The position numbers and the translations under genes are program-made. Positions 24,206 to 34,475 of a stretch of DNA of 64,000 nucleotides are shown piece after piece. The DNA lies in contig NC_065921.1 of the NCBI RefSeq assembly GCF_024586455.1, positions 90,084,061-90,148,060 of the forward strand. Reading direction: 5' to 3'. The notes under the pieces were generated by a model. The model was given only the letters and a program-made list of their open reading frames with translations. It ran no database searches and was not told the origin of the DNA. The stretch comes from Bactrocera neohumeralis. Its lineage: Eukaryota > Arthropoda > Insecta > Diptera > Tephritidae. The number at the start of each line of letters is the position of its first letter. The first letter of the stretch is position 1.

Positions 24206-27200
24206 TCATAATTTTCTTATACTGCGATCCGCAGCGGCAGAATTAAGTTTCGATCTGTATTAATAGTCAGAAAAAAACAAATTAGTATATTATCTACAAA
24301 ACTCTTTATGTTTAATGCGTTTTATAGCAGGAAACAGAATAGAATTGAATGCCGCAGCGGCTAAAAACGTTTAGATATTTAATACTTAAGAATTTGCATA
24401 TTCGAATGAAAGTGTTAAATGGTTTGAAAGAGCAAAACGCATTAGAATCCGTTTCCGGTTCAACAAAGAAAATAACACAAGGACATGAACTCACAGAAAA
24501 GTTTTTGTACAGTATACTAATAAATTTCTTGTTTGAGATTTACATCACAATTTCAAATTGAAATTTAGTTTAGAAATTAATTTCAAATTTACCAAGCGTT
24601 TTAGTAGCAAGCGGAAATGGCGGGTACAATTAAGGCACAAACCATGCTTTAAAGCTGGACTATTAGCACAACTTCGACTAGTTAGCACTTGAAAAACAAG
24701 CAAAAAAATTTCAAGGCAGCATCCAAAGATTGGTATTAGCTTAAGAGCAAAAACATCCAAGTATTTAAGCGTTCATTTTCGGCGTTATTTGTCAAACAAC
24801 TCAAGATTTTAAGTAAAATATTTCAAAAAAACGAGTCGAACTTTTCGAACTCGGTGAACACATGCAATTGGCTTACCTATGAAACAAGGCGCCGAATTAC
24901 GCAGTACCTTATTGACTTTTATGGACTTCTGAGTATTGAATACAGCTTGAGCTTTAAATATTATGGCTTCGGCGGAAAATTTTTACGATTTTGAGTTCAA
25001 AACTCATGAAAATATGTATGTATGTATAGCATATTGCAACTTGAGCTTGCACGAAAAGCTCGTGTATAAAGCTGACGACAGTGAAATTGTTTTCAAACTT
25101 GTGTTTATAGAATGGTTAGTTAAGCGTGGATGCTGGCGTTTTTAGAGCTATTTCATTAGAAGTCATCGTCCTGTGTTAATAGAGTGCATGGGTTAAGTGC
25201 GGATTGGCATTATTTTGGGTTGTGTAAACAGTTAGATGACAAGCGTATGTATAGCAGATGTTATATACCATGAAGATACATACATACATATATGTATATG
25301 GAAACCATTTACAACTTAAGATTTTGAAAGCAAGTTTTATATGTATGAGCATGCGGCCAACAGTTCTTGACCTTTTGTGAGTGATACGTCTTAAAAATTA
25401 GAATCAGTGTGACAATAAATAAATGACAAAATATAGTCGGTTGAAGGCAAAATTATAAGTTACACAACTAATTTTGATTTAAAAACTTCAAAATGTTTTG
25501 ATACAAAGAAATTCTTAAATTTTTCGTTTAAGTGAAGTGAATAATGACTTCCTATGAACATTTTCAAAATAACAATATTTAAAAAAGCGGTTGAAGCGTA
25601 AAAGTTAATTGGTTTTCAATGCGAAAGCGTTGCGGGTTGAAAGTTTAGAAACAATTTCGTAAAAGCCGTAAAAAGCTCAAAACTCAACTTCTCTAGCTTA
25701 AGATATTTGTCTTTGTTGTGAGATTTTTTAAAATTATGAATTTTGAAAGAAAATGTTTTCTCCAGTATTTCGCATAAATTAAAAACATATCAATCAATGT
25801 ATGTATATTTCAATGAAAAATTCAAAGTTTTTATGACAATAAAACTTATGAGCGCTAGAAATTCAAATATAAAGTTGACTAGAGTATATCTTGTTCTGTG
25901 AGTACCGGAAATGAGGTCCTGTGTTGGTGTTTGACGTATTTTATTTAGAAGTACAACAAAATTAAAAATTTTCCATACAGGGTGAGGAGAGAAGAGAGAA
26001 AATTAAGAAAATTAAAATTAGTAAAACTATGCTTCCCACACACGATCACCACAATCTGTTTTGGCAGCCAATTCTGCACGCCAAAAAACAGATTATCAAT
26101 TTGTTCAACATTTATAATTTGTTACTCACAATTCCATTGAAAGCACTGTAGGATTCGGACACGCCTGTGGTGCGCGTATGTGGCATTGTTTGTGGCAGAT
26201 CAAATTGCAGTCACGACATTCGTAGCCCTGCTTGCCCGGTCGTCGCGGGATGGACTTCATGCAGACTTGGCATTGCAAGCCGCCACTGTGGATGCAACAA
26301 GCAATTTTATAGAAAATTTATCAGAAAGCCAAACGAAAGTTTCGTCGCCGCTTACCCGCTCAAATGTTTGGCGATAAAGGTGTGGTCATTGTAAATGTGC
26401 AGTTTTGTGCCTTTGCGACGCCACCTGGGCCGTTGTGCGATTGCCAGCGGCACAATGAAATGCCTAAGAAAAAATGTACGCATTAGCACTTAAGACATAC
26501 GAGTAAGTATAATAAACGAGTGCTCGACAATTGACTCACCGCTTCACGCCATTCTCGATCGTCTCCAGCACCAGCGTGGATGCTTCATGTACGTACGTTT
26601 TGTTGCTGGCTGACGAGAAACCTGAGATTGCGGACGATTCTGAAATTGAAGATTGCCTTGAGTGATCAAGTCGTGACGAACCAGCGCGTAAGCCTGAGTA
26701 TTTTCGTTGTTTTGTGTAGTTTGTATAGATTCATTTTTTTTACGAAAATAAAATTAAGAAAAGCGTGCAGTTTCGAAGTACCGAAACGAATTTATAAGTT
26801 TAGTTTCAATTGTTACACATCATTTACGATAAAATACATTTCACCAAAGATATTTTCAGGGTGTTTCCATTTTTTTGCAGCAAAAATATTGTTAAGTAAC
26901 ACAAGTAGTGGTAGTAATATACAGCGGTGGGTGAAGGAGTTCGATTATCAATTATCCAAAAGTGAACAGATTTCCCATTTTGATTTTTTTCGTTTTTTTT
27001 TATTTGTATTAAAACAAAATCGGCCAAAATCATAAGATGGAAACATATGAAATTAAAAGAGAGTAAAATTAAATTAATAACATATGTAGTATATGGATTG
27101 AATATGCACATTTCAATGCATTAAGAGTATTTTAAAATTAATCAAATCAAGCGGTAAATTAAATGTTAAAAATTTTGACGCGAACCCAAATTAAAGGAGG

Positions 27201-30200
27201 CGGAAGGAAATAATGAGTTAAAGTGTTTTGTTAGTACGAAATTGATATGCACGTGTGTGTATATATGTTTGCGTGAGTATATCATGAGTATATGCATATA
27301 TTAGTATTACACATGTACATAAATATGTTTTAATATTGATTAAGGGGGCATACATACATACAATTCATATTTTCGGCGTTGAAGTAGCATAGTTTTCGTG
27401 GTAGAGTAGGTTAGATTAGGGATTGTGTTTGGAAAAGAAAGATAAATACATACAATACAGTAGAAAGTGTTAGGTTAGAGATAAAGAAACAGAGATAGAC
27501 AAAACAAAAAGGACTACTTAGTACAGTTATATGTGGATTTAGCTACACAAAAAACTATAAAAACAGCAATAAGAAATAATACGCAAAAATAAGATTTAAT
27601 TAGTAATAATCAGTGCATTTTTGAAATTGAAATCCGCAATTTGGAAAACTTGTTTAAAATTTGGGTTAAGCAATTAAAAATAATAAGTTATAAAATAAAA
27701 TAAAAAAAATAATAAAGTATTTTATTGTTATAAAGATGTCTACAAAATATTTTTAACTATTTATAAAGCAGTTCCTGTCAAACGTAAAGAAAAAAAATAG
27801 TTCTTTTCTTTTTTAAAATAGAATAAAGGAAAGCATAGTAAATCCAATAACGGCGCTTAAACTAGCGACAATTTTTCCACACATAAATAGTTAAGAAGCA
27901 TATTATGAAAGAGAGCGAGTGAAAATTACGTCCACACAAGTGTTAGATCAAGTACCAAGTGGTTGGTTGGAGAGGTGGGTGAATGGTAATTACCAAGTGA
28001 ATTGCTTTTAGACAATACAGCACGATCGACAGATAATGAACGTGAATCACCGTTAAGTGTTCCTGTTGGGGTGGTACCGTTATTATTGTGGGACGGCGTC
28101 AAAGCGCCACGATCAGCCGAATGGGTGCGTGTTTTGGATCGACTTAAACGTTTTTTTAATGTTCCAAAGAAATTTCGTTTCTTACTCCGTCCTCTCTCGT
28201 CCAGCTCAGCGCTGCTTAATGGTGTGCTAGTCGCAGCACCATTGCGGGGCAAACTATTGCTTTGATAGCCATAATTCTGTGAACCGTTTGTAGTCGAGTT
28301 GCCATTGTATGGTGAGTAGCCATTGTGTGCCTGTGGTGAGGAAGCGGCATTCGGTTGACCAAACTGTGCAATGAAATGAAAAACTTTAATTAATTTACAA
28401 CGACAAAAATATCCGCTCTATGAGCCTGAAGCTTTGTGTATTTTAAGGTATGCTGAGGACTATTGACTCAAGCTTATTTTGATTCAAGTTATAATCACTG
28501 AGTGCTAAGCCTGACATACTTAAAAAACACAAAGCTGTTTATTTTTAGTGAATTCAGTTTTAATTGAAAATCATTCCAACAAAATATTAAAGTATTTTTA
28601 GCAAAATTGCAACATTCGCAGCGTGCTTTCGAATAAGAGAACAATTTTGGCATACTCACCTCGGCGCTGGACGCAACCAAAGCGCTGCTGTTACCTGATG
28701 CCACACCCGATTCATCTAGAGACACATCGTTTGGTGGACATGAGTCTGTGGGGCTGGCGGTTATGTCCGTCGCCACCGAAATTTCCTGTTGTATTTGCTC
28801 GATATCCGCTGTCGTATTGGCGGTGGGCAACGATTCGCTCGTATTGTCGTTTAATGGGGATTCTAAAATTTGTGTCACAGCACCGTCGACTTCTTCCTGT
28901 GGTGACTCTTTCACTTCGATTCTGCCGTCCTTGTTCACTTCAACCTATTTCCGTTGCAGACGAAATTTCGGTTGGAAGTGATTTCGCAGGTTAATTTTAG
29001 TTAGAAAGCGCATTGAATCATTAGAGTTACAAGCAATTGAAGAAAGCGAGCCAAAACGAAGAAAAAATACGTAAACATAAGTTTCTTATCTACTTTTTAA
29101 GGTTATGTACTCAACTATACCAAAAACTAAATAAATAACTTATGCACAAAATGAGTGCAACTCAAAAAGAAATTTTTAGTTTTTTATATAAAAAAGTTGT
29201 ATAAATAATGTTAAAAATAAATGAAAGAGGTTTAATTAACAAAACGTGAATCGGTATGCAGATGCTGAGAAACTTAAATACAAATTTACCTTAAATGCAT
29301 TTGAATTGTTTTGGTTCTACATTTGTTTTGACGTTGCGTGATGGTGCAATATGAACGAATCAGGAAATAATTTTATTTTTCAAAAGCGTTTCGTAATGTG
29401 ACGGTGAGAGAGCGGGAGTGAGCAACATGAAAAACAAAAACCAAATTTAGCATCGAAATTATTCGAAATTAAATAAAACATTAAATCCACTGCTTGGGCG
29501 GAGATTTGAGACTTCAATTTTTAATAAACGGTTCAATATGAATCTCCGCCTGAAATATGTATAAAGCACACCATTTCTCCATAGGCAGCTAAAGGCTTAA
29601 ATGAGATTTCGAAAAATCGTGAAAGTCTGGAACTCACCCTTTGGACGCTATGTATAATTAGTGTGCTCTTGCTGGGTTGTCCGGTTGTGGAGAGTGCGCC
29701 ATCCTGTAAGGCGCGTACAGCCGCATCAGCCAAACCGGCGCCGTTCTTCATGTGCTCGTTAATGACTGGCGTGCTGATCTTCAAGGCCTCCTTCAATTTG
29801 TACGGTTTGGGTCCAGCGGGTATTTCGGCACCTTCAATGAACACAAAGTCCACAGTGATGGTGCCACTCACCGGATTCGTCTCATACGGACGCGGCTGCA
29901 GTGTCAGCACTTGTGTAGATGCAGGCCCGACGGCCAACTCATCAATGCCCACCAAACCCAAACCGAGGAATTTGGCCGTTTCGACGCCATTAGCAGGCCG
30001 ATCATATACTTCGAATAAAATCTCCGCTGATTGTGGAGACAATTCACTAAAAAGAAAACAAAAGAAAAATCAAACAATCGAGCTAAGCAAATGAAGCGTA
30101 AGCACTTACAATAGGAAATGCTCATCCCAATAAGGCGTGGCACCCTGCCGAGCGCCGGTTTGATTCTTTTGTGCAGGTTCGTCCATTTCCACCACAACGT

Positions 30201-33200
30201 AGGGGTCCTTGGCTTCGGCCAGCCCTTCACCTTTCACAATTTTTACCAGCAAACGACGACCAGAGATCATAGGCTGCAGACCTGACAAATTAGAGCCCTC
30301 CAAGTTTTGCTATAAAGGGTGTTAAGTTTGTTTTTTTTTGTGAAGTATGAAAGAGAAATGAAACGAGAAAAATTGTTGAGTAAAATGAGCGGACAATTTT
30401 TGGCAATGTAAAGCATGTTTTCCAGTTTACGAAGGCAATGAAATTTGCCTTTTATTTGATAACTAGTATTTCTACATAAGTACATATATGTATATTTTTC
30501 GGTACAATATGAGAGTTTCTTTACAAATTTATGTTTTGTCTTTTGGAAATTGTAACAATTCAGTTGCGAAATCATGTTCAATAATTATAATAATATTGAT
30601 AAGCCCTCTGAAATGAGAGAAAGCAAAAACAAAAATGAACTTAACTTTTGAAAATGAATTTCAAAAAGTGATTTTGACTTTTAACTGTTGTTAATTGTTA
30701 TATAATGTTTGTTACGTTTAAGTAAACAAAAGGCAAATTTCATCGGCAACAATGTTGAGGCTGAAACAATTTTTCATTTTCAAACATGCAATGCGCGGAA
30801 GTGGGTAGAACAATGAGAAGAATAACAGTGTTTATTTTGTGACACGGCATTTTTACAAACTCTGGGGCGATCGAGACGAATGCCAAATATATACTTGGCA
30901 TGTGTATGTTTGTATGTATGTAGAGTGATGTACCTCTGTAATCACATACCAGCTTAGTATGCAAAATCTGTACGAGTTGTCACTGCCAATCGTTTAATGA
31001 TTCGGAAAGTGTTTTATAAAAACATAAACAATTAAACAATGAAATTAACGAAAAAAAAGGAAACCCCGTATACGGATTTGATATTTATGAATATGTTTCT
31101 TCTCAGTGTACTGACGCTCACCGCTAACGCATCATAATTGACGGGATATATTACAGGCATGTCAAGCGGGTCGATCTCGGCCCGAGGGCAGGTTGCGTAG
31201 ACCGAAAAGTCGACTGGATAGACAGTGTCGCGCAGTGTGGCGGTGATTATGTCACTAATGACACCTTGCAGCTGCTGCTCATCTTGATCCATTGGCTTGA
31301 TGGCGCCCACACTATTCATGGCAACGCGGATCTGCACATAAAAATATTGTCACAAATTATTTCATATTAATTTTGTTTAAATTTAAAAAGCACTAGCATG
31401 AACACTCACATCAGGATAGCCCTCCACCTTCATCTCGCCCTTGAGTGTGTTGTAATTCATGGCGGTAGCCATTCGCGCACGGAAGCGGGAGATGGTCACT
31501 TTGTAATGCGAGGTGTCAACCTTGCCCGCCTTTTGACGATACGTCTTTACCTGCAGCACCGGCTGTGCATCGCAATCGAAGGTGATCAGCTGTGGGCAGT
31601 GGAGGAGAGAAGAAAAAGAGACAGAGGTGTTAACGTTAGGCTTGAAATGATTATTGCGCAGTGAGACCTACCATATTTGAAGGATTCGTTTCATCACAGT
31701 TGCAAAATATATTGTTCAAACTGGGTGGTGGACTGTCGGGCAGCACGCGCACCACCTCCACTGCGACGCCATGCTGAAAGTGGTAAATAAATTTATATTA
31801 AGGAGTTTTTTAAATGCCTCTGGTATTAATATTAGAGAATTTCACTACGAACTGTAGTCTATTGTACCCTGGTATTAATATTACATGTATAAATAGTAAA
31901 TACATACAGTAAATAATGACTGTGAAACATATACAAACATTTATAATATTGTTGTGTGAACCCAACTTTATGATTGTTACTTCGCGTGTTTTTTTAAATA
32001 TTAATATGTATGTGCATTTGTAAGCAGACCTGTTTGTATGTATTATATGAAAAATTTCATGTCGTTCTGGCCTTTGGCGCTTCGAATTGTTTTTGCTGCT
32101 TTTATCGCCGGCCTGACGTTTTCAGTGTTGTTGTTATTATTATATTATTTCTTCTTCTTTATTATGTGCTGAAACCGGGGCCAAGGTTAACATTAAACCC
32201 ATTTCGTGTCTTTACATGTGTGTATACATATTTACACGCCTATCAACAATATAAATATATGTATATGTATGTACATATGTAAGTGTGTATGGATATGTAA
32301 ATTGTCTGCCGCGTTTTTGGTGTTTCTCGTTTCGTATATTTATGTTTATTTCAATTTTATTGCTTAAACATCGCTTCGATTTTTGCTTTCGTCGAATGCT
32401 TCTTATAAGCCGGTCTTATTTGATTTTTTTTTTCTAAAAAACACTCAAGTGAGACTAAATTTGGCGAGCGTGTTTATGAATGTAAAATTGTATGTTCACA
32501 TATACATATGTATGTATGTTTATATATAAAACATATATTAAAATATGTCTGACGTAATGCGTGATTCAATTTGAGTTTCTGTTAGATGACGACGGAACGA
32601 CGGATTATACACGTACTTGTGCAACAACAAAACAAAACAAATCAGCTAAGTGATCTCATAGTTTGGTTGGAATCAATGAACTTTTCATGCAATTTGGCTT
32701 AAGGCGCAGGAGCTATTTGTATTCGAGCGCATATTTCGCATTTTTTCAAAAATCAATGAAAACATTTTTGTCTGTGAATCATATCGTAATCATACATATG
32801 TATGTACATATACATACATATGTGTATTTGTTTGTACGATAAAGAGATAAACATAAATCCATATCATGACGTCACGAACTACAATCACTACTACTGAAGA
32901 AAAGAAGAATCTTAATCTGAAACAAATTTGGAATAGAATGGGAATCTAATTTTATGCTCCTCTTTTTGCCAATAATGATATTCGCTCGGTCTATTAGTTT
33001 ACAGGTAAAGAGTCATGGAAATCACAGTATTAATAACCCATGAAGTTCTTGAGTCTGCTTTCCTAAATGTAATTTAATTGCGAAATAATCTCAGTGCCGC
33101 ATTTGGCGCGTTATTAAACTCATCATCGATAAGCTGCCGTTTGATGAGGTCATACCGAGCTTTACGTTCCTAGCAACATTAAGCTCTGCACAATTTACAT

Positions 33201-34092
33201 TAGATTTACATACATACATATGTATGTATGTACATAACGATGTTAAATTGTATTCCTTTTTATTGTATTAATTGTAAATGTAGACTTTCCGGTTTATTTG
33301 AATATTAATGTTTTGTTAGTAAATCGTTTGGCAACTCACCTCTTCCATCGATTTCTTCAGAGTTTCATTTAAGGCTATAACCCAAGAGGTTAGCAATTCG
33401 TTGACTATCACAAGATCGCTGTAAAGCCAACGGAACACTTGACTGGTCCAAGTAACGGAAGTCTAAATTGGAATGTAGATAACTTAGCTTTATATTGTCA
33501 ACTCATTTCTGCTGCACAACTCACTGTTTCGGGTCCAACAACATTGGAGGGTGGCGGCACATAACGTTTTTTGCGGCTTTCCGGTCCAGTAGAGCCCTGT
33601 CGCACCATGCGGCGGCGTGCGCCAGCACCAGCAGCTGCACCTGCAGCACCGCCACCGGGCGCGCGACCGCGTGCAGCACCACCGGGTTTGGCAGCTAAGT
33701 CCTAATTACAACAAAAAATATATACAAACACATATGGTTAACAGTTTTAAAATGGCATTCTAAGATCCGCCTTTAGGATATTTTCTTATGCCCACCTTAA
33801 AATCCGCTTTGCTCGCCATCACTTCTCTCGGCTCGGATAGTCGTTTGCTTGCTTCAGTTTTCGTTGTGCTGGCAGCACCGGGCGCCACACTGCTCTGCCG
33901 ACTGTTGCTCTGACTTGTCGGCGTTTTGTTGTTATTTACCACATATTTATTGTATAAAAATTTACACAGCCATACTAAGAAGAGGGCCAATACAGCCCAA
34001 ATAAATATGAACATTGCTAGTGAGTCCATTGTTAAATCACCAATTCCTTCAAATGAACAAATATAATCATCGATTTGATCTGCTAAATCCAT
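24206..34092 (-). CDS. C2CD2/TMEM24-like SMP-C2-C1 contact-site protein (complete, 14 coding exons)
   Basis: Coding exons in order: 33796-34092, 33525-33701, 33340-33462, 31672-31773, 31410-31589, 31122-31331, 30110-30309, 29638-30046, 28660-28944, 27994-28363, 26540-26639, 26356-26463, 26130-26285 and 24206-24254. All borders are GT/AG, all phases agree, and the total is 2766 nt (921 residues plus TGA). Domains: a membrane segment at about residues 25-47, a basic Gly/Ala/Arg-rich linker, an SMP-like lipid-transfer domain at about 159-363, C2 at about 375-520, a Ser/Thr-rich then basic region at about 567-800, and a C1 finger at 845-898. The anchor-SMP-C2 order and basic tail match C2CD2L/TMEM24, an ER protein that moves phosphoinositides to the plasma membrane at contact sites. 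The C1 finger is extra relative to vertebrate TMEM24 as I know it. The function is inferred from the family. PDZD8, which also has SMP, C2 and C1, is the main alternative, but I find no PDZ domain. Confidence 0.85.
26130..26463 (-). CDS. C1 zinc-finger exons (exons 12-13)
   Basis: The joined exons give H-X12-C-X2-C-X14-C-X2-C-X4-H-X2-C-X7-C, all eight zinc ligands of a C1 domain (His845, Cys858, 861, 876, 879, His884, Cys887, Cys895 in my model). Visible pieces are HTFIAKHLSGG, LQCQVCMKSIPRRPGKQGYE and CRDCNLICHKQCHIRAPQAC. The QG pair typical of diacylglycerol-binding C1 domains is kept, but the usual Pro at position 11 is Gly and the loop Gly is Arg, so lipid binding is uncertain. The intron splits the finger after Ser-Gly. 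The last exon (24206-24254) adds the tail SKLNSAAADRSIRKL and stop. Confidence 0.9.
27994..28363 (-). CDS. Exon 10: basic Ser-rich linker with possible alternative end
   Basis: Contains SKKRNFFGTLKKRLSRSKTR followed by THSADRGA and SRSLSVDR. This cluster of Lys/Arg with RxxS sites resembles the phosphorylatable polybasic tail that tethers TMEM24 to the plasma membrane. The exon ends with CACTTG and the donor GTAATT. If the donor is not used, the frame stays open to a TGA-free stretch ending at the stop at 27926-27928, adding GNYHSPTSPTNHLVLDLTLV and two more residues, and the C1 domain would be lost. Confidence 0.8.
29638..30309 (-). CDS. C2-domain exons (exons 7-8)
   Basis: Exon 7 reads GRRLLVKIVKGEGLAEAKDP then YVVVEMDEPAQKNQTGARQG and ATPYWDEHFLF. 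Exon 8 continues ELSPQSAEILFEVYDRPANG and GLGLVGIDELAVGP. These are the classic C2 strands (LxVxIVxGxGL..xDPYVxVxM, then PxWDExFxF, then LxFEVYD). Of the usual Ca2+-binding Asp residues, those in DPY, WDE and YDR are visible, but some loops are altered, so Ca2+ dependence is uncertain. The intron falls inside the WDEHFLF strand (phase 2). Confidence 0.88.
31122..33462 (-). CDS. SMP-domain exons (exons 3-6)
   Basis: Exon 3 reads TSVTWTSQVFRWLYSDLVIV then NELLTSWVIALNETLKKSME. Exon 4 has VVRVLPDSPPPSLNNIF. Exon 5 has LITFDCDAQPVLQVKTYRQK and ends GEMKVEGYPD. Exon 6 has IRVAMNSVGAIKPM and LQGVISDIITATLRDTVYPV. This pattern of amphipathic helix followed by beta strands, with a short conserved WxY/LYSD start, fits the C2CD2-type SMP lipid-binding barrel. 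SMP sequences diverge strongly, so the call leans on gene context (TM before, C2 after). Confidence 0.75.
33796..34092 (-). CDS. Exon 1 of the SMP-C2-C1 gene: N-terminal membrane anchor
   Basis: Starts MDLADQIDDYICSFEGIGDL. Residues 25-47 (LAMFIFIWAVLALFLVWLC and onward) form a single hydrophobic helix followed by Lys/Tyr, suiting an N-terminal ER anchor with the rest of the protein in the cytosol. A Ser/Thr-rich stretch follows, ending ASKADFK before the donor GTGGGC. The ATG is the first in this frame; two short upstream frames precede it. Confidence 0.88.
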
Positions 34093-34139
34093 AATTCAGT
34101 GCGATGGCAGATGCATAAATCAGGTTTTACGCATCATAT
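34093..34139 (-). promoter_or_regulatory. 5' UTR segment with two short upstream ORFs
   Basis: A good acceptor (CTATTTTCAG then ATATGATG) places a 47-nt untranslated segment before the ATG at 34092. It holds ATGATGCGTAAAACCTGA (34120-34137, 5 codons plus stop) and ATGCATCTGCCATCGCACTGA-type frame (34096-34116, 6 codons plus stop). Such short frames could lower or tune translation. The upstream non-coding exon was not fixed; a GTAAAT donor near 34764 is a candidate. Confidence 0.5.
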
Positions 34140-34390
34140 CTGAAAATAGAGATAACAGCAGGGATTTTGGCTAAGTCAACAAAGTGTTAAAATCTAGCAG
34201 ATTGAGTATTCATTTCTACAATATCTAAAATTGTCTGGTGAAGTTATATTCGCTAAACTCTTTGATTGCGCTGGGTTATGTATTGCTAAAAAATATACTT
34301 AGGGCACTGATAACATCAATCGGGAGCAACAAAGCAATAAGCTATATCCGTTAACTAACCGTTCTCATGACACTCGGGTCTAAGTAACCT

Positions 34391-34475
34391 GAACGGACCC
34401 GGATTTTTATCCGGCCGCGGACTGTCAATTACTCGAGGAATGTTTTCAGACTCTACACCAACAACAACAACATCC
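34391..34475. repeat. Dispersed repeat (CGGATTTTTATCCGGCC family), copy B
   Basis: Starts GAACGGACCCGGATTTTTAT, then CCGGCCGCGGACTGTCAA, AATGTTTTCAGACTCTAC and an ACAACAACAACATC tail. It aligns with 16391-16495 but lacks about 20 internal bases. CCGGAT-TTTT-ATCCGG inside it (34399-34414) forms a 6-bp stem. It lies upstream of the SMP-C2-C1 start codon, probably in a 5' UTR intron. Confidence 0.75.

Noticed and set aside
29663..30094. 143-residue plus-strand frame
   Set aside because: Antisense to the C2-domain exon 8 of the SMP-C2-C1 gene.
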